Below, piece after piece: positions 16,572-24,121 of a stretch of 33,661 nucleotides of DNA. How positions within the stretch are numbered: the first letter of the stretch is position 1; each line of letters starts with the position of its first letter. The stretch lies in the NCBI GenBank assembly GCA_017469335.1, contig JAFUGP010000091.1:1-33661 (forward strand). Reading direction: 5' to 3'. The position numbers were made by a program, and so were the translations under genes. The notes beneath the pieces were generated by a model, which saw nothing but the letters and a program-made list of their open reading frames with translations, searched no databases and was not told the origin of the DNA. Source of the stretch: Succinivibrio sp. (GTDB taxonomy: Bacteria > Pseudomonadota > Gammaproteobacteria > Enterobacterales > Succinivibrionaceae).

Positions 16572-17720
16572 TTATTCCACGCTGGAGCCGAGCATGCCTA
16601 CCAAGTTGGCGAAGAGATCCTGCTGGCCTTTGGGGGGCAGCTGCTCAGGGGAGACGGGCTGCGCATCCTGCGGGGGCTCTTGGGATGGATCTGCGGCCGC
16701 TACCTCGGGCGGCACAGCCTGAGCGGTGCCCGTAATGATATGCGGAGCGGGGACAGTTTCAGCGGCCAGAGCCTCTAAAGCGGGACTGTCTTTGAAAGGC
16801 TTATAGTAGAAGGAAATGGTCTTAATCTTACCGCCGCGTCCACGTCCAGCGCACTTTTCCTTGACATAGGCTCGCTTCTGGCCTTCTAAGATCCGAAACT
16901 GGATGGGCTGGCGGATGGAGCCGTCATAGCAGCGGCCGGGAACCGAGAGCTCCTTGACGCAGCGGTCTAACACGCTGTCAACGTCGCAGGTGCGGAACTT
17001 ATCCGGAAAATCCATATAGCGGGTGAAATCATCCCAACGCATGATGAAAAAGCCGGTATCCTTATAATCCATGAGCAGTCGGAACAGGCTCTTGGAGTAC
17101 TTGGAGCCTAAATTCACGAACTCCTGCAACTGGAAGCAGGTGAACTTATCCTTGCAGTCATAAAGGAGCTTGCAGGCGGCATAGTCCATCTTCAGCTGCA
17201 GCTCCTCTTTGTCTAACAGCAAAGTGGCGCCGTAAAACAGCGAAGCGTAGTTAATGATGCGGCCGTTACTCATAACCTGTTTGAAGTCGATAGATCTGAG
17301 CTTGGCGATGAAGCCCTCTAAGGTCTCCACAAATTCCCGGTTACTGCGGCCCATAAACAAGATGGTTTTCTTGAGCTGAGCAAAGGGCAGCTTGATGGTA
17401 AAGATGGGGAGGAACTTGGAGCGTAACTCAGGGGGCAGCAACAGATCGCCGCTGCGTTTATCCTTCTCCTTGGCAAAACCCATACGGGCTTCCTGGATGA
17501 TGGTAAAGAAAACGTCCTGATCGGTCTGGGAGAAGCTTTTTAGGGCCAGGTAGTTGAAGTCGTTTTTGTAGGCGACTACCTTCTGGCTGAAGTAGGCAAT
17601 AGTAGTGCGATCGTTGTTCGCATGATCGGCAACTGAGTAGCTTACAGAGTCCACGCCGGCGCTGTTAGTGCTGTTGGTATCTTGCTCGGGGTGTTTGGTG
17701 CCGGAGGTTTCAGCTTTCAT
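16572..17720 (-). CDS. repB: Rep_3/RepB-type plasmid replication initiator
   Basis: A 382-residue initiator that binds iterons and starts plasmid replication. It has the two-winged-helix layout of the Rep_3 family. Residues 40-190 would form the first domain. LGSKYSKSLFRLL (204-216) matches the conserved second-domain helix of Rep/RepB proteins, followed by WDDFTRYMDFPDKFR and VDSVLDRCVKEL as the DNA-binding winged helix. The last 55 residues are rich in P, Q, A and E and look disordered. The start has GGAG 9 bases upstream. A promoter overlapping an inverted iteron-like site precedes it, and an iteron array starts 200 bases upstream, the normal arrangement for autoregulated iteron plasmids. 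Confidence 0.9.
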   Translation of the reverse strand: MKAETSGTKHPEQDTNSTNSAGVDSVSYSVADHANNDRTTIAYFSQKVVAYKNDFNYLALKSFSQTDQDVFFTIIQEARMGFAKEKDKRSGDLLLPPELRSKFLPIFTIKLPFAQLKKTILFMGRSNREFVETLEGFIAKLRSIDFKQVMSNGRIINYASLFYGATLLLDKEELQLKMDYAACKLLYDCKDKFTCFQLQEFVNLGSKYSKSLFRLLMDYKDTGFFIMRWDDFTRYMDFPDKFRTCDVDSVLDRCVKELSVPGRCYDGSIRQPIQFRILEGQKRAYVKEKCAGRGRGGKIKTISFYYKPFKDSPALEALAAETVPAPHIITGTAQAVPPEVAAADPSQEPPQDAQPVSPEQLPPKGQQDLFANLVGMLGSSVE

Positions 17721-17777
17721 CTGATCAGGCTCCTTCAGGTAGGATTAAATTAATGAGACAGGTATGCTTTGAGCCCT

Positions 17778-17806
17778 ACACTAAACAACTAAACGGTAAA
17801 ACGCAA
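17778..17806 (-). promoter_or_regulatory. rep promoter with overlapping inverted iteron-like operator
   Basis: On the minus strand TTGCGT (17806-17801) and TAGTGT (17783-17778) are 17 bases apart. The sequence GCGTTTTACCGTTTAGTT between them shares TTTTACCGTTT with the iterons but in the opposite orientation to those of the array. Rep binding here would repress its own gene, as in other iteron plasmids. Promoter match is moderate. Confidence 0.5.
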
Positions 17807-17877
17807 CTGTCATATTGTATTACCATTAGGATCTGTGATGATGGTCTCAATATAGGGTGTGGGATCTGTGGGATAGT

Positions 17878-17886
17878 GGTGGATAA
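17878..17886 (+). promoter_or_regulatory. DnaA-box-like site
   Basis: GGTGGATAA differs by one base from TGTGGATAA, the complement of the DnaA box TTATCCACA. It lies between the rep promoter and the first iterons, where a host DnaA site is expected in such origins. Confidence 0.4.
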
Positions 17887-17922
17887 GTGGTTGGATAGTT
17901 GTTAAATGAGTGTGGATTGAGT

Positions 17923-18029
17923 GCAAATTTTACCGTTTTAATGTTGCAAATTTTACCGTTTTGATCTGCAACTAATACCGTTTAAATCCGCAAATTTCAT
18001 TGTCTTAAGTGAAAATTTTACCGTCAAAA
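17923..18029 (+). repeat. Core origin iterons (five tandem copies)
   Basis: Five copies related to GCAAATTTTACCGTTTTAAT begin near 17923, 17946, 17968, 17990 and 18010, a period of 20-23 bases, about two helical turns. The first two are nearly perfect; the others decay (for example GCAACTAATACCGTTTAAAT). Regular phasing next to rep and the DnaA-like site marks this as the probable core of the replication origin. Confidence 0.85.
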
Positions 18030-18169
18030 GATCGCGTTAATCCGCATTGCAAAGCGCCCCGGCGGCACCCCTACAAGATCTTACAAGGATTACAACCTTA
18101 TAAAAAGATCTTATTACTATTATTAGCGAGGTCAAAATCTGTGGGTAATTGGTGCGATCAGCCAAAATT

Positions 18170-18405
18170 CGCTCGTGCTACGCACTCGCTAGAGATCGCT
18201 CGTGCTACGCACTCGCTAGAGATCGGGTGCTGCCTAAACGGCAGCCCCAGGGGCTACGCCCCTCGCCCTAAAGGGCTCACCCCGGCCTTCACTTCGTTCA
18301 GGCCTTATATGGGTATCGCCTAAACGGCGATACCCAGGGCTACGCCCTCGCTTTCGCTTCGCTCAAGCTCACCCAAATCGGTTGCGGCCATAAACAGCCG
18401 CAACC
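18170..18405. repeat. Cluster of compact stem-loops with conserved loops and compensatory stems
   Basis: A 27-bp unit is repeated in tandem (18170-18196, 18197-18223), each containing GTGC-TAC-GCAC. Then come hairpins with loop TAAAC (18225-18248; 18311-18335, GGGTATCGCC paired with GGCGATACCC), hairpins with loop TAC (GGGGC/GCCCC at 18250; GGGC/GCCC at 18337), GCCC-TAAA-GGGC at 18265, and GGTTGCGGC/GCCGCAACC (18380-18405) with loop CATAAACA. Two larger units align side by side with different stem bases but kept pairing. No protein gene fits. It may be a structured RNA or a single-strand DNA element of the origin. Confidence 0.7.
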
Positions 18406-18446
18406 TATAAGCTTAAACTCTACGCAAAAGCATATAAATGAGAATT

Positions 18447-18469
18447 GCCTGGGGACCCCGACCCCAGGC
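18447..18469. repeat. Perfect 8-bp stem-loop
   Basis: GCCTGGGG and CCCCAGGC flank a seven-base loop (ACCCCGA). There is no T-run on either strand directly after it, so it does not look like a standard terminator. It separates the stem-loop cluster from the extended iteron array. Confidence 0.55.
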
Positions 18470-18527
18470 CGAAAAAACTTAATAAGGGGAGTAAGCGAAA
18501 TTGAAATTAAATATGGCAGTAAAGCAT

Positions 18528-20159
18528 CAAGAATTTGCCGTTTTAATAATATCAGCTCAAGCTTACGCTGGAACTGAGCTTACAGACTTTAGGTAAATAT
18601 GATTCCATTAGCGCAAATTTTGCCGTTTAAATGGCTGTAACTGGTTGAAATATTGTAGGTGAAACATCAGCATAACACGGAATTTTATGGCTAATTGGCA
18701 TAATTAATTTGCCGTTTTAATTTGGAAGGAGAAAAATTTTGAGTGAGCACTGATCAGCATATGTTTGCAAATTTTACCGTATTTATGCGAATAACTAACT
18801 GAATTTAAAGTAATAGTGATAATAAGTCATAAATTTAAAATATGTGTGTAGAGCATATTTAATTTACCGTTTTAATATCAGAGAGATGGGCTAAGTTCAG
18901 CAAATTTTGCCGTCTTAATCTGCAGGCAAAGAGCCAGTGGTTTTGGGTATGGAACTGCAAATTATGCCGTTTTAATCATGTTAACATATTGATAAATATG
19001 AATATAAAACTAACATGCTGATTAATATAAGTATGCTCCATAAGCATATTTAATTTACCGTTTTAATATCATCAAGATGATTGTAAGGAGAGCAAATTTT
19101 ACCGTTTTTAAAGGCGGGGAGGTGAGTGGTAGGCTTGTGCTCAAGTCCTAACTTAAGACCTCTTATATGTTCGCATAATTTATCTTATGTTAAATTATAG
19201 ATAGGAAGTTACAGAGTAACTTCCTAAATATCAACTAGTTAATAAGTACATCGGATTTGATAACACGTAGTTACCGCGCTGTGTGAATGGCGCAGCGTTC
19301 AGGCTTCTTAGGGGGTGAGAGGTTAGAGTAATAAGGCAATTTGGCTACAGTAAGAGGCCTTTTGGGTACGGCATGAGGTCGCCTGATAGGAGCAAATTTT
19401 GCCGTTTTAATATGCTGGAAGCTGACTTTGGGTTTTGGTGCGAATCAGCAAATTTTGCCCTTTTAATGCTATTAACTAGTTGATAGTTAAAAAATTGTGT
19501 CTAATTGGTCTTGTGATTTAAATATGCTTATGTGACATATTTAATTTACCGTTTTAATATCATGCAGATGGCTTCTGTCAGCAAATTTTGCCGTTTTAAT
19601 GGATGTAGTGGGAGGTTGGTATTTTGCCCGGATCAGCAAATTTTATCGTTTAGACTCTTCTAACATGTTGATATATAGGGGGTGTATTATGGTCTAAATA
19701 GTTCTTACTTGATGCTATATTGACATATTTTATTTACCGTTTTAATCCCCTTCTTGCTCGCTTCAGCTTGCAACTTCTGCCGTTTTAATGCTTCTAACTC
19801 CTTGTTTTTAGGTTCTCTTATTTACTGCAAATTTTACCGTCTTAATCAGATCAAGCTCAGCAACTTTTACCGTTTTAATGCTATTAATATATTGAAACTA
19901 CTCATGTTATCCTAAGATATGGCTCGTGCATTACCTGTGATGCACGATTAGTTTGCAAATTTTACCGTCTTATTCACTCCCTGGAGCAAATTTTGCCGTT
20001 TTAATATCTCGAAGAGCAAAAATTACCGTTTTAATACTGCTAACACCTTGATCTTTTGTAATTATCTTTGTTTTGGATACACAGTGAATAATGATGCATT
20101 AGAGGAGTGCAAATTTTACCGTCTTAATCACCCCACGGAGCAAATTTTGCCGTTTTAAT
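18528..20159 (+). repeat. Extended dispersed iteron array (more than 20 copies, two subtypes)
   Basis: Copies of GCAAATTTTRCCGTTTTAAT occur near 18528, 18613, 18767, 18900, 18957, 19092, 19392, 19448, 19581, 19636, 19770, 19827, 19860, 19955, 19985, 20016, 20109 and 20140. A second subtype, CATATTTAATTTACCGTTTT followed by AATATCAT, occurs near 18856, 19048, 19540 and 19724; 18702 is intermediate. All lie in one orientation. Spacing is irregular (30-300 bases), and subtype B copies sit in a larger unit of about 185-190 bases. I see no gene in this region. Such an array would titrate or handcuff the initiator and control copy number. Confidence 0.85.
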
Positions 20160-20683
20160 CTTTTTGAAGATGTAATTCGCACACTTCCAACTGGCTTGGG
20201 TATGAGCTAGGGTCACGTGATTGACAAGTGTATTCGATGCGGTGTGCTGTCCTCTGGCATTATGTCGAGGGAATGTTCACTGCTAAACATTTCGATTAGC
20301 TTAATAACTTTGATATGTCTATTTAACATCATCAATTATTTTATTCTTTCTTATAATTTGTAAGATTCATTGACAATTGATGATCAGATACCATAGTTCC
20401 TATAATCTTGGAAGTTACTGCGGCTACCGCTAAACTGTCTGATAGCTCTTTTGGGCTTCTTACTGCTATCGTAGCATTTTCTGTCATGACATAATCCTAC
20501 GTCACTTAAATGGAAGTATAGAACAGCTAACGTGGCCCGTGCTCGCTAGGAAAATCCTTATGAGCAAAATGAGCGATGGAAAAGCTCTTAGAGCTTTTCC
20601 ATGATGCCACCCCTTTATTAATGGAGACTCCAATTCTGTCATGACACAATTCCAAGCCCTGCCTTTTTCCCAAAGTCATCGGT
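20160..20683. other. Non-coding stretch between iterons and relaxase gene
   Basis: No supported gene. Two degenerate copies of the CTGTCATGACA palindrome lie at 20477-20494 and 20634-20649, each with a decayed right arm. An A+T-rich part at 20285-20390 may serve as an unwinding region. The inverted repeat at 20578-20600 is listed separately. Confidence 0.45.
20578..20600 (-). terminator. Candidate terminator downstream of the relaxase gene
   Basis: GGAAAAGCTC and GAGCTTTTCC form a perfect 10-bp stem with a three-base loop, 84 bases after the relaxase stop. The 3' arm carries four Ts but no longer T-run follows, so termination strength is uncertain. Confidence 0.45.
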
Positions 20684-22189
20684 TTAACGTTGTAGCTCCT
20701 GATCTTGCTGGCGACGAGCACGCTCACGTTTCTCCCTGATGTATTGGGCATAACGCTGCTTCTTAAGCTCGCCTTCAGTGTAAGTGGCACGGCCTTCTCT
20801 GATATCACGCTCGTGAGCCTTGCGCTTACGGATCGCTTCCCGGGTACGAGCATTGTCATTGTGCTTTGTATTCTGGTCCTGTTGCGGATATTTTAGTGCT
20901 GAGCGTGAGCTGGTAGCTTTGGTGGTACGCTCATTCTGCTCTTTTCCTTTCTCCTGCTCTGAAACTTTTTGCAGGTCGCGATCAAGCTTAAGCTCAGCCT
21001 CGCGCTGTCGCTCCATCCGATCTGCGTGCGCCAGGAGTTGTGCTCCGCGTTTTTTGTCAGCGGGATCGGTGGACTTCAGTAAAGTCTCGCCCCACTCCCG
21101 GCAGTTGGCGATCACTTCATCGCGTGCCAGGTAAGCTCTCTGGCGCCGCTTTGTAGATTTGCTGTGATCGTTTGGCCTGGTTTTCTCCTGCTCTCTCTCA
21201 GTTGTCTGGGAGTTTTGCATGTCGGGGCGGTCATTTTGTTTGAACATTTTTTCTTTTAAATGTTCTGCGCCATGCTGCCCGCGTACGGTACGTGAGGTGG
21301 CATTAAGTTCAATACCGTGCTCACGGGCAATGAAGGCAAAACGCTCTCTGATATGCTGCAGATCAGCCTTGCGCAAGTTAAGGCGACTGGATTTGCATGG
21401 TTTGCCTGCACGACTCATAGCATTTATGATGAGATGAGCATGCGGGTGATCAGGCTCATTGGGGTGATCATCGTTATGCTCATGCACAGTCCAGAACAGC
21501 TCAAAGCCTTTAGAAGTAAAAACCTCTGCCGCTAATTCGCGCACGCTATCTCTCAGGGCATCGACATCCGAGCCGGCCGGTACGCTGATGATCGCGTGAC
21601 GGCTGACCGCGTAAGAGCTCTTTTCTCCTTCTTTGGTTGGAATATCGCGGATACCCTGCCAGTGCTCTAAGATCTTCTGCACCTCGGCTTTGCCATATAA
21701 ATTGCCTCGCTCATCCTCAAGTTTCAGATCGTAATCACGGCTGATGTACTTCAGAGAGTCCTTGAGCTGCTGCAGGTTATGCGGTGACTTACGCGCTCCG
21801 ATGAGTTTGAAGAACGACTCCGCCATGCCCTCAGCCAGACCATCAGCCTTACGCTCCGGGCTCATGGTCTCACCCTCATGATTGATGGTGGACCGTTTTA
21901 TATCCAGAGCGTTGCGGTAAGGTTGAGGAAAGAGCCGATATGCCACGGCCGGTGTACCAGCCCCCTGCCCCAAGTTCCCGGAGATCTTTCCAATGTGGGG
22001 GTGAGGACCGCCCGGTCCGGCAGATGGAAGACCCGTAGAATGACCACCTGTACCGCTCTGCCCTTTTGGTTCTCCAGAGTTGTGCTCAGGGTGTTCAGGA
22101 GATCGTGGCCAGGGAGAGCTGTCTCTATAGGCGCGAACTACCCTGCCGCGGCGATCTTCTAAGATCTCCGGCTGCTTGCGCTCTGTCAT
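20684..22189 (-). CDS. mobA: MobA/VirD2-like relaxase
   Basis: A 501-residue DNA relaxase that would nick at oriT and lead the strand in conjugative mobilisation. The metal-binding motif III is clear: HEHNDDHP followed by HPHAHLIINA (236-257), with His248, His250 and His252. LKYISRDYD (146-154) supplies a candidate catalytic tyrosine, although its position is not certain. The first 110 residues are rich in P, G and H, unusual for relaxases, so the true start could be the internal ATG (MSPERKADG, residue 109), but the ATG at 22189 overlaps the MobC TGA by one base and has AGGAG in front. The C-terminal 150 residues are charged and coiled-coil-like (R/E/K/Q). No type IV secretion genes are present, so mobilisation needs a helper. 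Confidence 0.85.
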   Translation of the reverse strand: MTERKQPEILEDRRGRVVRAYRDSSPWPRSPEHPEHNSGEPKGQSGTGGHSTGLPSAGPGGPHPHIGKISGNLGQGAGTPAVAYRLFPQPYRNALDIKRSTINHEGETMSPERKADGLAEGMAESFFKLIGARKSPHNLQQLKDSLKYISRDYDLKLEDERGNLYGKAEVQKILEHWQGIRDIPTKEGEKSSYAVSRHAIISVPAGSDVDALRDSVRELAAEVFTSKGFELFWTVHEHNDDHPNEPDHPHAHLIINAMSRAGKPCKSSRLNLRKADLQHIRERFAFIAREHGIELNATSRTVRGQHGAEHLKEKMFKQNDRPDMQNSQTTEREQEKTRPNDHSKSTKRRQRAYLARDEVIANCREWGETLLKSTDPADKKRGAQLLAHADRMERQREAELKLDRDLQKVSEQEKGKEQNERTTKATSSRSALKYPQQDQNTKHNDNARTREAIRKRKAHERDIREGRATYTEGELKKQRYAQYIREKRERARRQQDQELQR

Positions 22190-22944
22190 CAGGCTCCTGA
22201 TCCCTGCTGAGAGTCCGGCTCATTTTCTGTCACGACAGAAAATTCCGGGAGCTCCTCATCGCTGTCCCAACGGGAGCGGGCAATGTCAATGAGCGAATCC
22301 AACAGCGCCGCGTAATTATGGGTGAATTGCTCTAAGGGCTCAAGGACATTCAGCACCTGCTTGAGCAGTCGGCGCTCCTCATCGCGATCAAATCCTTCAA
22401 GCGCCAGCCAGTTACCATGGTGAGTCAGCTCATTGAGGTTCACTGCCAGGCGGGACAGTTCATAGCCGGCGCGGTTGATCTCGGTAAGTTCGGGGCCGGA
22501 CATCAAGGGCAGGTGTCTGAGCGCGGCGCACACCAGGTAGCGTAAGGTGCGGCTGGGCGAGAGGCCCAAGGCTTCGGCGTGCATACGCAGTAAGGAGAGC
22601 GATGGTCGGTCTAGGCACAGATGGTGGGTGCTGCGATCATAGAAGCCATGGGAAGATTTTTCTGTCGTGACAGAAAAATCGGCCTTGGCCGCGCCGGTGC
22701 TCTTCTCGCTGTCTGACCGGTTGGCGCTGTCCTGCAGGATCGCCTGAGTGCTGCCGCTCTGCAGGTGCGCACTTCTGGCGGCAGCACTGCTCAGCTGTTC
22801 ACAGATAAGTTGGCTGGCGATAGATGACATGCCCACGCCTCGGGCTTTGGCATAGGCCTTGAAGTTCTCGTAGGTCTGCGGTGTCAAATTCACCGCGATG
22901 AGTTTGCGCTGGGCTGTCTTGGCAGCTTTGGCTGTATCGGTCAT
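22189..22944 (-). CDS. mobC: MobC-like relaxosome accessory protein
   Basis: A 251-residue protein. Residues 14-50 (RKLIAVNLTPQTYENFKAYA) look like a ribbon-helix-helix DNA-binding domain. Residues 155-200 contain NRAGYELSRLAVNLNELTHH, the hallmark of MobC (compare IGNNLNQI). MobC helps the relaxase open oriT. It is coupled to mobA by a one-base stop/start overlap. Two copies of the 20-bp palindrome fall in this gene at 22223-22242 and 22655-22680, encoding EFSVVTEN near the C-terminus and DFSVTTEK in the linker between the two domains. The copies thus sit in parts least likely to matter for folding. Confidence 0.82.
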   Translation of the reverse strand: MTDTAKAAKTAQRKLIAVNLTPQTYENFKAYAKARGVGMSSIASQLICEQLSSAAARSAHLQSGSTQAILQDSANRSDSEKSTGAAKADFSVTTEKSSHGFYDRSTHHLCLDRPSLSLLRMHAEALGLSPSRTLRYLVCAALRHLPLMSGPELTEINRAGYELSRLAVNLNELTHHGNWLALEGFDRDEERRLLKQVLNVLEPLEQFTHNYAALLDSLIDIARSRWDSDEELPEFSVVTENEPDSQQGSGA

Positions 22945-22998
22945 GGTTGATCTCCTTAATATAGTTGAGTGTCATGGGTAAATGCAGTTAAGGGCAAC

Positions 22999-23077
22999 GG
23001 CGGCGTCAGCCGCCTCAAACAACACCGTGGCCCATCCACGGTGTTCCCACGGAGTGCCTCCCCGCTCTGAGGGGAGG
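22999..23077. other. Candidate origin of transfer (three consecutive stem-loops)
   Basis: Just upstream of mobC lie GGCGGC/GCCGCC (22999-23014), a perfect 10-bp AACACCGTGG/CCACGGTGTT hairpin (23021-23045) and CCTCCCC/GGGGAGG (23057-23077). oriT sites often lie beside mobC and contain inverted repeats next to nic. I cannot place the nic site, and these hairpins could instead be terminators of the upstream operon. Confidence 0.4.
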
Positions 23078-23186
23078 AAGATCCCCCGGGCAGTTCGGTG
23101 GACGGGGGCCGGAGGGCGCAGGGCGGACGTAATGGGATACGAGCGCAGCGATGTATAACATTTCTGGACGCCGCGCCTATCCGGCC

Positions 23187-23370
23187 CCCAATAAAAAAGA
23201 AAGAGGTGACTCCCAATAAAAAAGAAAGAGGTGACTCCCAATAAAGAGAAAGAGGTGCTCCACCAGTAAAGAGAGATGCTCCCCCAATAAAAAAGAAAGA
23301 GGAGACCTCCAATAAGAGAAGGAGGTGACCCCAGTAAAGAGAGATGCCCTCAATAAAAGGAGAGGTGGCC
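23187..23370 (-). repeat. 25-bp minisatellite-like tandem repeat
   Basis: The unit CCCAATAAAAAAGAAAGAGG followed by TGACT repeats about twice perfectly and then in about six decaying copies (with AAGAGAGATGCT variants). The period is 25 bases, not a multiple of three, so it is unlikely to be coding. Copy number could vary by slippage. Confidence 0.75.
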
Positions 23371-23492
23371 TTGGTTGAGAGTGGAGGGCTCCCGATATAG
23401 GAAAAGAGCTGTTCACGAAAGAGGGGAAGGGGGCCGCTGCTGTGACAGAGGTATCTTTATGGCTAAAAGTGGGTACGGTCATGCTGTGGTTC

Positions 23493-24098
23493 TCAAACGA
23501 TGGCAATGGTTGTGCGGGCTTCACTGGTAGTAATTGGGGTACTACTGCGGCTGGGGGCTAGATGTTGCCTGCCCAAGGATTGCGGGGCTTTAATCGTCAT
23601 AAAAGCATCAGACAATGGCTCCGCATCCGGGGAGCATGGGCGCAGTCCTAAAGGCTTATGAGGGCCGGGGGTAGTGGGTGAGCGAGAGGCATTAGGGGCG
23701 CTTGGGGTGCTATGGGATCTATGGGCGTTAGGGGAACTGGCGGCGTCAATTGGGGCAGCACCGGTAATTGGGGCGGCGCCGGCCATTCTGTCATGACAGA
23801 AAGTGGCGATTCTTTGCCTGGCAGCGGATCTGTTTAAGGCGTAGGAGAAGATCTGCTGATAGTCCGGACGCTGACGTGGGCGATGATGGTTACGCCACCG
23901 CTTAGGCAGACTGCGTCTGAAAGTAAGTTTAGGGGCACGGATCGTGCTGATCGCGCTGATCGCGCCGCTGGGCAGGCTTAAGTTTGGAGCCTGTGCCTGA
24001 GCTGGGCTTTCACTGGAACCAGAGTTGCCGGCGGGATCGGAGTGCGCCGCAAATTTAGGCATAAAAAAAAGGCCTAACAAAGGATCAGTGTTCTGCAT
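23493..24098 (-). CDS. Unknown Pro/Ser/Ala-rich protein downstream of parB
   Basis: A 201-residue ORF 23 bases after the parB stop, with AGGAG 9 bases before its ATG, so it is probably the last gene of the par operon. I recognise no family. The middle has a basic stretch (RRSLPKRWRNHHRPRQRP) and the rest is low-complexity (P, S, A, T). The palindrome copy at 23786-23801 lies inside it in a different frame (TFCHDR) from the copies in parA, parB and mobC. Its low complexity leaves room for a non-functional reading, but start signals and position support expression. Confidence 0.55.
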   Translation of the reverse strand: MQNTDPLLGLFFMPKFAAHSDPAGNSGSSESPAQAQAPNLSLPSGAISAISTIRAPKLTFRRSLPKRWRNHHRPRQRPDYQQIFSYALNRSAARQRIATFCHDRMAGAAPITGAAPIDAASSPNAHRSHSTPSAPNASRSPTTPGPHKPLGLRPCSPDAEPLSDAFMTIKAPQSLGRQHLAPSRSSTPITTSEARTTIAIV

Positions 24099-24121
24099 CG
24101 TAATGACTCCTATTTTGGTTT

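Larger units (their letters stand above)
22945..23492. other. Non-coding stretch upstream of mobC
   Basis: Contains the candidate oriT stem-loops (22999-23077) and the 25-bp tandem repeat (about 23187-23370). The overlapping minus-strand ORFs rich in F, L, S and G are translations of the repeat in different frames and have no ribosome binding site or domain; I do not count them as genes. Confidence 0.55.

Noticed and set aside
18009..18323. Plus-strand 104-residue ORF
   Set aside because: It reads through iterons and the stem-loop cluster; structure explains the sequence better than coding.
18447..18469. GCCTGGGG/CCCCAGGC hairpin as a terminator
   Set aside because: No T-run follows on either strand and no gene ends nearby.
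17923..20159. Iteron array as a CRISPR array
   Set aside because: Repeats are 20 bases, spacing is irregular (2 to 300 bases) and the intervening sequence is itself partly repeated; no cas genes are present.
22956..23524. Overlapping F/L/S/G-rich minus-strand ORFs as membrane proteins
   Set aside because: They are frame translations of the 25-bp tandem repeat, without ribosome binding sites or consistent frame.
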